Assembly (NCBI RefSeq): GCF_004365705.1
Contig: NZ_SOBN01000002.1
Coordinates: 1,612,001-1,676,000, forward strand
Length of the DNA stretch: 64,000 bases
Source: Streptomyces sp. 846.5
Lineage (GTDB): Bacteria > Actinomycetota > Actinomycetes > Streptomycetales > Streptomycetaceae
Reading direction: 5' to 3'
Below the pieces are notes generated by a model that ran no database searches, had not been told where the DNA came from, and saw only the letters and a list, made by a program, of their open reading frames with translations. This document shows, piece by piece, positions 46,632 to 54,297 of the stretch. The number at the start of each line of letters is the position of its first letter. Position 1 is the stretch's first letter. The position numbers and the translations under genes were made by a program.

Positions 46632-48979
46632 CGGTAGATCTCCGCTCCCTCACTGCTGTAGAGCTCGTCCTTGGTCACGTCCAGGAACGCGACAGGATAG
46701 CGGTAGGTCACCAGGTCGCCCTGGTAGAAGGTGGTCGCCTCGCCCTTCTGCACCGTCGTCGTGCCGAGGAAGACGTACGAGCGCACCCCGACCAGCGTCG
46801 GGTAGATGTCGTCCTGCGCGCGTCCGCGGATCAGTGTCTGCAGCCGTCCGAAGGTGTAACGGTCGGTCTGGACCTCCGAGTGGACGTTCGCGAGCTCGTC
46901 GGCCGACGTACGGCTGTCCAGCCAGGCGATCGCCGTGCGCTCCTCGGGGTGGACGTAGTAGATGTCGTAGTACTGACCGGAGTTGTCGAGGTTCAGCTGC
47001 GCCGGGTAACCCCCGAGCACCTGCGGGACCGCACCGGTGAGGTCGAGGAAGAACGCCAGCGCCAGCGAGCACGCGATCGGCGCCGCAAGTCGCCCGGCCC
47101 ACCGGCACACCCACATCGACCCGGCCACGACGAACGGGGCGAAGACGAACAGCCCCTGCTGGAACGCCCGCAGCACGCCGTAGTCGACCGAGAGCTGCGG
47201 CAGCACCGTGAGCAGTCCGATGACGACCAGCATCCCTACGGTCAGGGTGACCTGGTCGCGTGACGGCCGGAACGCCCTGCGCCGGCCCAGGACCGTCGTG
47301 GCGACGCCGAGCAGCAGCAGCAGTTGCAGCAGTCGCGCGGCGGTCTGGCGGACGAAGCCGTTGGCCGCCGTCACATCGATGCCGTGCTGCTGCAGCGTTC
47401 GGCCGATCAGTGTGAGCGGAAGGTCCTGCTGCTGCACGACCGGTGTGGCATAGGCGTCGATGACGTTCAGCGACGCGTAGCCCCCGGCCGCCCGTTCCGT
47501 CGTGGTCTGGCTCACGGTGGCGGCGCGGTACTCGGTCAACCGCTGCGCCGGACTGACCGCCGTCCCGCCGAACAGGCTGTACGAGGTGTCGGACGACCCG
47601 CTCACCGACTGCCCGCCCAGGAGTCCCTGCACCGTCTTGGAGAGGGTGCTGTGCAACTGACCGGTCGTATGGGTGACGGGGCCGGTCCAGAGGACGGCCG
47701 CGGCCGCCGTCGCCGCCAGCATCCACCAGGTCACGAAACCCCGTACCGCCGGGCGTTCTCCGCTCCCCGCCGCGCGGGATCGGGCCCTGCGCCGGGGCAT
47801 CGGCCAGGCCTGCCGTCGGAGCAGCCGCCAGCCGAGATCGGTGCAGAACGCCAGCCCGAGGACCGCCATGACGACATAGGTGGTCGAGTAGTGCGAGAGC
47901 ACGATGCCGGCGAGCAGGACCGTGACCATGACCTGACGGCTTCTCAGCGGGCGGGCGGTGTCGGTGATGACGACCATCGTGCCACCGAGTAGGACGAAGG
48001 CGATCTCCTGGCGTCCCAGGAAGGTCATGTCCGTGAAGAACGTCGGGAACGCCATGAAGTAGACCGCCGACAGCAGCGCCACCAACTGGGGCGCCACATT
48101 GCGCACCGAGCGGTAGACGAGCACCGGAGCCAGTGCGAAGAACAGCGGGAGCAGCACCTTGAAGACGTACGTACCGGGGATGCCGGTGAGCCGGGCCAGC
48201 GACGTCGGCAGCAGGGTGATACTCAGGCAGGCGTTGTACGGGTCCTGGAAGGCCGCGATGGACCAGTGGTCGGCCGTGGCCGTCAACTGGAAGACCTCGT
48301 ACTCCCGTTGGATGTCGTGCCCAGTGATGTACCAACCGCGCAGCGAGGTGAGCAGCAGCAGCGCCGCCGCCGCGCAGAACAGGCCGAGTTCCAGCACGGC
48401 CGTCGGGTAGTGGCGGCGGCGCGCCACCAGGAGCGTGAGCAGTGCCGCGTTGCTGACGAGCGCTACGACGCCGACCGCCGAGCCCAGTTGGTTGTTCAGC
48501 CGGATCGCGCCCGCGACCGACAGAGCGAGCGTGACGGCGCCGAAGGCCGACACCGCGACCAGGCCCGGAGGCGCGGAGAAGGCATCGGCGCGCGACCGCG
48601 CGGCGCTTTCGGACGAGCGGGACGGCAGGGGGGCCGCGAGGGCGAGAACCAGAAGGGCCAGTACCGAGGCGCCCAGGAGCGGCCCATGGGCGAGCGGGTG
48701 GGCCACCCCGGCGAGCGGCAGGACGGTGTTCACGGCCAGCGCGACGACGATGTCGGTGATGATGCCCAGACCGACGGCGATCAGCACGCACCCGTCCCGC
48801 GTCGACACCGCGCGGGAAGCGGCTCCGTACCACAGCACCGTCGGCGCACCGACGAGGAGCCAGAGGCCGGCGAGCGCCACCAGTGCGGCGGGAGCCCCGG
48901 GCAGCAGCTCGATCGCACCGGCGAGCGCAACGGCGCCGAGGACCGCGCGACGGCTCTCCAGCCGTGTCCGGGCGGTCAT
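46628..48979 (-). CDS. DUF2206-like large membrane protein, candidate polymerase or transferase
   Basis: 783 residues with roughly 14-16 helices and a C-terminal extracytoplasmic domain of about 130 residues (NLDNSGQYYDIYYVHPEERTAIAWLDS onward). The stretch GWYITGHDIQREYEVFQLT matches the DUF2206 signature, where acidic residues after the first loops resemble GT-C active sites. In this operon, which otherwise lacks a Wzy polymerase, it is the best candidate for the polymerase or a lipid-donor glycosyltransferase (inference). 4-nt overlaps on both sides. Confidence 0.82.
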   Translation of the reverse strand: MTARTRLESRRAVLGAVALAGAIELLPGAPAALVALAGLWLLVGAPTVLWYGAASRAVSTRDGCVLIAVGLGIITDIVVALAVNTVLPLAGVAHPLAHGPLLGASVLALLVLALAAPLPSRSSESAARSRADAFSAPPGLVAVSAFGAVTLALSVAGAIRLNNQLGSAVGVVALVSNAALLTLLVARRRHYPTAVLELGLFCAAAALLLLTSLRGWYITGHDIQREYEVFQLTATADHWSIAAFQDPYNACLSITLLPTSLARLTGIPGTYVFKVLLPLFFALAPVLVYRSVRNVAPQLVALLSAVYFMAFPTFFTDMTFLGRQEIAFVLLGGTMVVITDTARPLRSRQVMVTVLLAGIVLSHYSTTYVVMAVLGLAFCTDLGWRLLRRQAWPMPRRRARSRAAGSGERPAVRGFVTWWMLAATAAAAVLWTGPVTHTTGQLHSTLSKTVQGLLGGQSVSGSSDTSYSLFGGTAVSPAQRLTEYRAATVSQTTTERAAGGYASLNVIDAYATPVVQQQDLPLTLIGRTLQQHGIDVTAANGFVRQTAARLLQLLLLLGVATTVLGRRRAFRPSRDQVTLTVGMLVVIGLLTVLPQLSVDYGVLRAFQQGLFVFAPFVVAGSMWVCRWAGRLAAPIACSLALAFFLDLTGAVPQVLGGYPAQLNLDNSGQYYDIYYVHPEERTAIAWLDSRTSADELANVHSEVQTDRYTFGRLQTLIRGRAQDDIYPTLVGVRSYVFLGTTTVQKGEATTFYQGDLVTYRYPVAFLDVTKDELYSSEGAEIYR

Positions 48980-50067
48980 GCGAGAGCCTCGGCGTAGACG
49001 TCCTCGACCCGACGGACGACCGCGTCCCAGGAGTAGGCGCGCGCGGCCTCGGCGCTGCGCCGCCCCAGGCGCAGCCGCAGTTCGGGGTCGCCGGCGACCG
49101 CGTCGATCACGGCCGCGAGCGCGGCGGGATCGGGCGCGGCGAGCAGCCCGACATCGCCGAGCAGTTCGGTGTTGCCCGGTACGTCCGTGGCCACGATCGG
49201 GAGGGCGGCCGCCATCGCCTCAAGAGCGACCAGCGGCATGCCTTCCTTCTCCGACGGCAGCACGAACGCGTCGGCCTCGGCGTACGCACGGACGAGTTCC
49301 GGACCGAGACGCTGTCCGGCGAAGGTGACGTCCGTCAGGCCGAGCTGAGCCGCCTGCGCCTGCAGCATCGCTCGTTGCTCGCCGTCGCCGACGACGGTCA
49401 GGTGGACGGGTTGGCGCACCAGTCCCATTGCCTCCAGGAGCCGTCCGACGTTCTTCTGCGGGCTGAGCCTTCCGACGTAGAGCAGGCGCAGCGGACGGTC
49501 CGTCACCTCCCGTACCGGCATGAAGTAGGCGGGACCGACGCCGTTGGGCACGACGAAGGTGCGGTCGGCGCGGACGCCGTACGTCTCCTGCACAAAGCCG
49601 GCCTGAGCCTCCGTCAGTACGACGACAGCGGCGGCATCCCGCAGCACGCGCCCGAAGACGTGCTTCTTGTACGCCGGCAGCAGCCAGCCCAGCCGGCCGG
49701 AGGCGTCGACGTCGAGATGGAAGTGCAGCACGAAGCGCTGCCCCCGGGCCCGTGCCGCGAGGGCGACCAGCTCGGGCAGCAGGGCGTGCGCACAGTGCAG
49801 GTGCAGCACCGAGGTCCGCGGTGACCGCAGCAGCGACATCAGCAGCCCGGGGGCGAGCGGTGTGTGCGCGAGCTCCACCGCGCGGTGCCGCCGGACGGTC
49901 ACACCACCGGCCCGCGAGCACCGCGGCTCCGTGCCCGCGCCGATGTCGGTCGTGACGACCCGGACGTCGTGGCGGTCGCCGAGCCCGGCCGCCAGGCTCT
50001 CCACGACGCGCTCCAGGCCTCCGAGATGCGGCGGGTAGTACGGCGTGATCTGCAGGATCGTGCTCAT
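48976..50067 (-). CDS. Family 4 glycosyltransferase
   Basis: 363 residues from the ATG at 50065-50067. It begins ILQITPYYPPHLGGLERVV, with donor-site LLYVGRLSPQKNVGRLLEA and EGMPLVALEAMAAALPIV. Similar in layout to the other GT4 enzymes of the operon and to both halves of the fusion protein. The start overlaps the deacetylase stop (ATGA), which rules out the longer in-frame extension upstream. Confidence 0.94.
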   Translation of the reverse strand: MSTILQITPYYPPHLGGLERVVESLAAGLGDRHDVRVVTTDIGAGTEPRCSRAGGVTVRRHRAVELAHTPLAPGLLMSLLRSPRTSVLHLHCAHALLPELVALAARARGQRFVLHFHLDVDASGRLGWLLPAYKKHVFGRVLRDAAAVVVLTEAQAGFVQETYGVRADRTFVVPNGVGPAYFMPVREVTDRPLRLLYVGRLSPQKNVGRLLEAMGLVRQPVHLTVVGDGEQRAMLQAQAAQLGLTDVTFAGQRLGPELVRAYAEADAFVLPSEKEGMPLVALEAMAAALPIVATDVPGNTELLGDVGLLAAPDPAALAAVIDAVAGDPELRLRLGRRSAEAARAYSWDAVVRRVEDVYAEALA

Positions 50068-50816
50068 CGGACCGCCAGTTCGAGGAGGTCGCGGTTGGGG
50101 ACATAGGCGACGTCGGGCCGTCCTGCGATGTGGTCGAGGACCCGCTCCAGCCGGTACCAGTCGCGCCTCGCGTCGACCTCCCAGCTGTGACCCCAGAGAT
50201 GGAACACCCCGCCGTTCCTGAGGCACAACTCGAACCACCTGAAGGCGAGTTCGTCCCAGCGCAGAAACAGCTTGGCGGCGGCCCACGGCCGCAGCCGCGC
50301 CAGGCGCAGGGAGAGCGGTCCGTCCACCCGGTGGGCGTAGGCGTTGACCGTCGTGTCCGTCTCCAGCGGTGCCCCGGGGACGAGCGTGCTGCGTCGGACC
50401 GTGCGCGCGAGCGTGAAGCCGACCTCACCGGCGAGGCCGACGTGGGTCGGCGTGTACTCGCCGCGGGGGTAGCAGAAGCTGGTCACCTGCGTTCCGACGA
50501 TCTCTTCGAGCTCCGCCTTGCCGGCGCTCATCTCCTCACGGGCCTCGGCTTCGGACAGCAGGGGCAGCCGCTGGTGGGTCAGTGTGTGGCCGCCGATCTC
50601 GAAGCGCTCGGCCAGTTCGCGGATCCCGGTGGAGGGGAGACGGTCCGCGGGGTCCAGCTCAAGGTTGCGTGGCGCGATGTAGAACGTGCCGGCGATGCCG
50701 TACTTGTCGAGCAGCGCGGCAAGGCGGGGGTCGAGCCGGTGCCCGTCGTCCCAACTCGTCGTGACGACGGTGCGCGGACGCCCGTCGGGAGCTGCCGGAG
50801 TCGGTGTGGCGGTCAT
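50064..50816 (-). CDS. Polysaccharide deacetylase family protein (NodB homology)
   Basis: 250 residues from the ATG at 50814-50816. Motif 1 TTSWDDGH supplies Asp23/Asp24 and motif 2 GGHTLTHQ supplies metal His77 and His81; FCYPRGEYT is motif 3. No signal peptide is seen, so it may act in the cytoplasm on lipid-linked or nucleotide sugars, or on an intermediate. It would N- or O-deacetylate the glycan. Coupled at both ends by 4-nt overlaps. Confidence 0.92.
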   Translation of the reverse strand: MTATPTPAAPDGRPRTVVTTSWDDGHRLDPRLAALLDKYGIAGTFYIAPRNLELDPADRLPSTGIRELAERFEIGGHTLTHQRLPLLSEAEAREEMSAGKAELEEIVGTQVTSFCYPRGEYTPTHVGLAGEVGFTLARTVRRSTLVPGAPLETDTTVNAYAHRVDGPLSLRLARLRPWAAAKLFLRWDELAFRWFELCLRNGGVFHLWGHSWEVDARRDWYRLERVLDHIAGRPDVAYVPNRDLLELAVR

Positions 50817-51352
50817 GGTGTGCCCTTGCTCGTGGGGAGCGACGAACTCCCGAGGCGGAAGTGCAACTTCTGGGTGTGGCCGAGCAGTTCGACGTGGACG
50901 ACGAAGACCCCCCGGGGCGGCGCGAGGCGGACGACGGTCGACACCGGCACGTCGGGCTGCGGGACCAGCGTGGTGGTGGTCGACGCCGTGACGCGACCGT
51001 CGGAGCTCTCCAGCCACACCTTGAGTGAGTACGTCCCCGTACCGGTGCCGTGGTCGACCAGCGAGACCGGAACCACCGCGAGGGCGTGCTCGACGGTCGG
51101 CGCACGGGTGAAGTACAGCTCGGCGTAAGGGCTCGGCAGCCGCGTGAACGACGCGCGCAGCTGCTGCCGCACGGCCGGAGTCGACCACGCGGCAACCGCG
51201 ACGACCACCGCGGTCAGCAGCACCGCGATCATCCGGCGACCGGCGGACGCACGGCTGTGCCCGCCGCGCCGACGGCGCGGCGGCACGTGGTCGGTCGGCC
51301 CCGACGGCTGCTCCGTGTCCGTCCCGAGGTCGTCGTCGAGCATCGGGCTCAT
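50813..51352 (-). CDS. Membrane-anchored extracytoplasmic protein of unknown function
   Basis: 179 residues: an acidic then Arg-rich cytoplasmic N-terminus (PPRRRRGGHSRASAGRR), one helix at about 41-58, and an outside domain of about 115 residues rich in beta-forming Val/Thr (VVPVSLVDHGTGTGTYSLKVWLES), resembling a small immunoglobulin-like or carbohydrate-binding sandwich. No named family. ATGA overlaps on both sides. It might be a scaffold or chain-length factor for the glycan machinery. Confidence 0.78.
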   Translation of the reverse strand: MSPMLDDDLGTDTEQPSGPTDHVPPRRRRGGHSRASAGRRMIAVLLTAVVVAVAAWSTPAVRQQLRASFTRLPSPYAELYFTRAPTVEHALAVVPVSLVDHGTGTGTYSLKVWLESSDGRVTASTTTTLVPQPDVPVSTVVRLAPPRGVFVVHVELLGHTQKLHFRLGSSSLPTSKGTP

Positions 51353-52110
51353 ACGGCGCCGATCTCCTCGGCCTGCAACGGACCGGGCCCCTCGGCGAAG
51401 CCGACGACGATGGACGGCACCACGGGTCTGGTCGGCCGGAGGCGGTGCTCGAAGAGCTGGCGAAGGTTCCGTATCCCGTCGGACACCGCGTTCAACTTCA
51501 CCTCCCCGCCGCGCTTGCGGTACTCGATCGGTGCCTCCAGGTATCGGTAACCCGCCGTCGTCGCCGCGTTCTTGATCTCCTGCGAGAAGGCCATGCCGGT
51601 CGAGCGGACGTCGATGCGCTCCCAGACATGGCGCTGGAATATCCACATGCCTGACTGCGAGTCACGCAGCCCGTTGCGGAACAGCGTACGGCTGACCGCG
51701 CTGAGGACGTGGTTGGCGAGCGAGTGCGAGGGCTTCATCGCCTTGTTGCTGCGGGAGAGGCGGTTCGTGGTCATGAACTCGACGTTGCTGGCCACCAGGG
51801 TTCTCAACAGCTGCGGCAGCGCGTCGAAGGGGTAGGTGCAGTCGGCGTCACCGGTGGCGATCACGTCACCGGTCGCCGCCGCGAACCCCGCGTGGTAGGC
51901 GTTGCCGTAGCCGCGCTCGGGCTGCTGGACCACCCGGGCGCCGAGCGAGCGGGCGACGTCCCCGGTGCCGTCGGTCGACCCGTTGTCGACGATGATGACC
52001 TCGGCCTCCCAGCCCTCGGCGGCGAGTTCGGCCACGGGGATGGCCGCCATGACCGGCGGCAGGTTGGGTGCTTCGTTGAGTGCGGGAATGACGATCGACA
52101 GCGTGTTCAT
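51349..52110 (-). CDS. Family 2 glycosyltransferase, DPM1-like (polyprenyl-phosphate sugar synthase)
   Basis: 253 residues: SIVIPALNEAPNLPPVM, IIVDNGSTDGTG, ATGDADCTYPFD as DxD, and RDSQSGMWIFQRHVW as the acceptor region. It lacks membrane helices, so it is a soluble or peripheral GT2 that either makes a lipid-phosphate sugar or starts the repeat unit. The ATG at 52108-52110 is preceded by GAGGGGG. First gene of the operon; the long AT-richer leader 52111-52580 lies upstream. Confidence 0.9.
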   Translation of the reverse strand: MNTLSIVIPALNEAPNLPPVMAAIPVAELAAEGWEAEVIIVDNGSTDGTGDVARSLGARVVQQPERGYGNAYHAGFAAATGDVIATGDADCTYPFDALPQLLRTLVASNVEFMTTNRLSRSNKAMKPSHSLANHVLSAVSRTLFRNGLRDSQSGMWIFQRHVWERIDVRSTGMAFSQEIKNAATTAGYRYLEAPIEYRKRGGEVKLNAVSDGIRNLRQLFEHRLRPTRPVVPSIVVGFAEGPGPLQAEEIGAV

Positions 52111-52231
52111 CGTGGACCCCCTCATGGCTTGTAAGAACGACGTCCTGGATCCGGGCAGGCCGAATCGACGTGCCGGACGATGAGTCCGAAGGCGGGCTGA
52201 GATACAGCCCGATGTAAAGGCTTCATTTCAC

Positions 52232-52252
52232 AGTGATTACATGATCTTCACT
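52232..52252. promoter_or_regulatory. AGTGA/TCACT inverted pair, BldD-like
   Basis: AGTGA (52232-52236) and TCACT (52248-52252) are inverted with an 11-nt spacer, 122-142 nt upstream of the operon start. The arms match the recalled AGTgA-n-TCACc consensus of the developmental repressor BldD, though the spacing is variable in known sites. Weak evidence alone. Confidence 0.35.
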
Positions 52253-52266
52253 CGCCGAGTCGGCGC

Positions 52267-52302
52267 GTCACAGGATTTTGGCCACCCCCGAATCCCCGTG
52301 AC
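52267..52302 (-). promoter_or_regulatory. Imperfect hairpin in the glycan-operon leader
   Basis: Arms GTCACAGGATT (52267-52277) and AATCCCCGTGAC (52291-52302) pair 5 + 5 bp around a small internal loop, closing a 13-nt loop. It lies about 160-190 nt upstream of the first gene. It may be an RNA leader element or a protein-binding palindrome. Confidence 0.4.
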
Positions 52303-52580
52303 ATACCTTCAGCACAGCTATACACAAAGGCGAAATGCCCAGGAAACAATTCGGCCGTACCCCCGCCCCCCAGGCGTTCGAGCTGGATACCGACCTGCAC
52401 GTCAGTGCAGATCGGGCGCAGGACCGATGCTGACGGCTGACGCATCCGGAGAGAAAGTCTTTTTGATTAGCGTTACTCATCCGTTATTGCACAGACGGGT
52501 CAGGTCACAACGGATGGACCACTGTCATGGACATCGTTTATCATCCACACAGGGAGGCTTCATAAGCCGATGACCGACCG

Positions 52581-52748
52581 TTACCGCACCGGCCGGCGGT
52601 GGCGCCGGGACCAGCGCATCGCGCCCCAGACCAGGTCGGCGGCCAGCAACAGGCAGCCGATGACCAACAGGTAGAGCAGCCCCTTCACGGCGAAGCCGAT
52701 GATGCCCAGCACGATCGCGATGATCACGACCGACAGGAAGAGTGTCAT
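52581..52748 (-). CDS. Small hydrophobic membrane protein (55 aa)
   Basis: 55 residues, read directly from the sequence: MTLFLSVVIIAIVLGIIGF followed by a second hydrophobic stretch and a basic end (WSRRHRRPVR). Two membrane helices. Such short hydrophobic proteins are common in Streptomyces with no known function. GAGGAGG lies about 9 nt before the ATG at 52746-52748, and the gene follows the PRC-barrel gene by 14 nt, so the two form an operon. Ends in TAA. Confidence 0.75.
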   Translation of the reverse strand: MTLFLSVVIIAIVLGIIGFAVKGLLYLLVIGCLLLAADLVWGAMRWSRRHRRPVR

Positions 52749-52762
52749 GACCGCGTGCCTCC

Positions 52763-53119
52763 TCAGCCGCGGGCGAGCTGCCGCTCGCCGTCCGTGCCGG
52801 GCTGGTAGGTGAGTTCGTAGTGGTCGAAGATCGCCTTCTCGTCCTCGGCGGCCAGGACGTCGTCGGTCCCCATCGAGGGCGCGCTCTTCACCAGGCTCTT
52901 GGTGTAGGGGACTCTGACGTACTCGGGGCCCACCACGGCCTCGGCCAGCGGGACGAAGACCAGTCGGCGCCGGGACGGCAGCCCGATCAGAACCGTCGCC
53001 ATGGCGGGCTGGTCCGTACGGGTGTCGACGTAGACCGCCTCCAGGGAGCCGATGCGGTGTCCTGTCGCATCGACCACGTCATGGGTGCGCCACTCTCGGA
53101 TGTCCCCGACCTCGATCAC
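52763..53119 (-). CDS. PRC-barrel domain protein
   Basis: 118 residues from the GTG at 53117-53119 (GAGGAAG upstream). The PRC-barrel region is IREWRTHDVVDATGHRIGSLEAVYVDTRTDQPAMATV, followed by VPLAEAVVGPEYVRVPYTKSLVKSAPS and an acidic C-terminus. PRC barrels act in RNA processing and stress proteins; the role here is unknown. A second PRC-barrel protein (DUF2382) is encoded 1.2 kb away. The longer upstream frame has no similarity to the family. Confidence 0.87.
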   Translation of the reverse strand: MIEVGDIREWRTHDVVDATGHRIGSLEAVYVDTRTDQPAMATVLIGLPSRRRLVFVPLAEAVVGPEYVRVPYTKSLVKSAPSMGTDDVLAAEDEKAIFDHYELTYQPGTDGERQLARG

Positions 53120-53264
53120 TGGACTTCCTCTCCGGACTCTCGGTGCCGCCGCGTCCGATGCACTGGTCCGACGTAGTCTGTCTCTGCTCTGTATCTGCCC
53201 CCGGTCCGCCCCGCGCACGCCCCGGTGGCGCGACCGGCCGTCGCTTCGAGAGGACCACTCGATC

Positions 53265-53780
53265 ATGGCTGTGACAAGCACCGATCTGCTCACCGACGCC
53301 TTCGGCCGGATCAGCGAGCGGGTGGGCGACGTGCTCCAGGGCCTCAGCGGGGACGACCTGGTCGCGCGGGTCGGCCCGGACGCCAACTCGATCGGCTGGC
53401 TGGTCTGGCACCTGACCCGGGTCCAGGACGACCACATCGCCGCGGCGGCCGGTCTGGAGCAGGTCTGGATCGCCGAAGGCTGGCAGCAGCGCTTCGGCCT
53501 CCGCTACAAGCCGAAGTCCATCGGCTACGGCCAGTCCAGCGCGGAGGTGGGCGAGTTCCAGGGCGTGTCGGCGGGCCTGCTGCAGGAGTACCACCTCGCC
53601 GTCCACGAGCAGACGTTGCGCTTCCTCAAGGGCCTGTCCGAGGGCGACCTGGACCGGGTGGTGGACCCTTCCTACCGTCCGCCGGTCACCCTGGCGGTCC
53701 GGCTGGTCAGCATCGTCTCCGACGATCTGCAGCACGTGGGCCAGGCGGCCTTCGTCCGGGGTCTGCTGCGGCGGCGCTGA
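53265..53780 (+). CDS. DinB/DUF664-like protein (mycothiol-dependent transferase fold)
   Basis: 171 residues, four-helix DinB-like fold. SIGWLVWHLTRVQDDHIAAAAG carries the first metal His, EYHLAVHEQTLRFL the middle one, and SIVSDDLQHVGQAAFVRGLL the last. This His pattern suits metal-dependent mycothiol or thiol transferases and detoxification enzymes of actinobacteria. The substrate is unknown. The ATG has GAGAGGA upstream; divergent from the PRC-barrel operon. Confidence 0.87.
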   Translation: MAVTSTDLLTDAFGRISERVGDVLQGLSGDDLVARVGPDANSIGWLVWHLTRVQDDHIAAAAGLEQVWIAEGWQQRFGLRYKPKSIGYGQSSAEVGEFQGVSAGLLQEYHLAVHEQTLRFLKGLSEGDLDRVVDPSYRPPVTLAVRLVSIVSDDLQHVGQAAFVRGLLRRR

Positions 53781-53790
53781 CGCCGCTCCC

Positions 53791-53814
53791 GGTGACGTAC
53801 CGGGTGACGTACCG
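53791..53814 (+). repeat. 12-bp perfect tandem duplication
   Basis: GGTGACGTACCG occurs twice back to back (53791-53802 and 53803-53814), 10 nt after the DinB-like gene stop. Small local duplication; no structure or regulator suggested. Confidence 0.7.
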
Positions 53815-53904
53815 TCGGATGTGTCACGCCGTTCGCGGCGGGCAGGGGCCTTGGGGGCCTCGGCGAAGCCGAAGCCGAATCCGTCCGGCAGGGGGTTGTG
53901 GAAC

Positions 53905-54165
53905 ATGCACGCAGGGAAGCTCTGGCGATTCCGGTCACGAACGGCGCGGCGGGAACCGGAACCGGCCGTGCGCTACGGGATCCCCCAGGTGACGCCGGCG
54001 CATCCGGTGGCGGGCCTGGACCATGCCCTGGCGCAGGCGACCGCGCTGCTCTCCCGGGCCCGCTCGGCCCGGGACTGGGCCGAGGTGCAGCGGCTGCTGG
54101 GATGGATAGACGCACACCTGGACCAGCGGCTCCGGCTGACCAGACCGCCGGCGCCCACGCCCTGA
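53905..54165 (+). CDS. Small hypothetical protein
   Basis: 86 residues from ATG 53905. A basic N-terminus (HAGKLWRFRSRTARR) precedes HPVAGLDHALAQATALLSRARSARDWAEVQRLLGWIDAHLDQRLRL, which looks like two amphipathic helices. No family recognised. The ribosome site is modest (GGGGG about 9 nt upstream) and an earlier start at 53821 is possible. Real-gene codon bias but short, so the call is tentative. Confidence 0.5.
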   Translation: MHAGKLWRFRSRTARREPEPAVRYGIPQVTPAHPVAGLDHALAQATALLSRARSARDWAEVQRLLGWIDAHLDQRLRLTRPPAPTP

Positions 54166-54297
54166 GTGACGACTCCCTCACCCCGAGTTGCGGGTCCGGG
54201 GGGTCGGGGGCACCGTCGAGGCGTGGCGTCCGTCTGTCGCTGTGCGCTTTCCGGCGTGGCCGCCGCACCACCCCCTCACCCCTCCGTGGAGGTAGTT

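Larger units (their letters stand above)
52111..52580. other. 470-nt non-coding region with the glycan-operon promoter and leader structures
   Basis: No convincing gene on either strand. It is clearly less GC-rich than its surroundings, especially 52205-52350 and 52440-52560. It must hold the promoter of the minus-strand ten-gene operon and the 3' end of the small membrane-protein gene. It contains an AGTGA/TCACT inverted pair and a longer imperfect hairpin, listed separately. A divergent transcript is not indicated. Confidence 0.6.
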
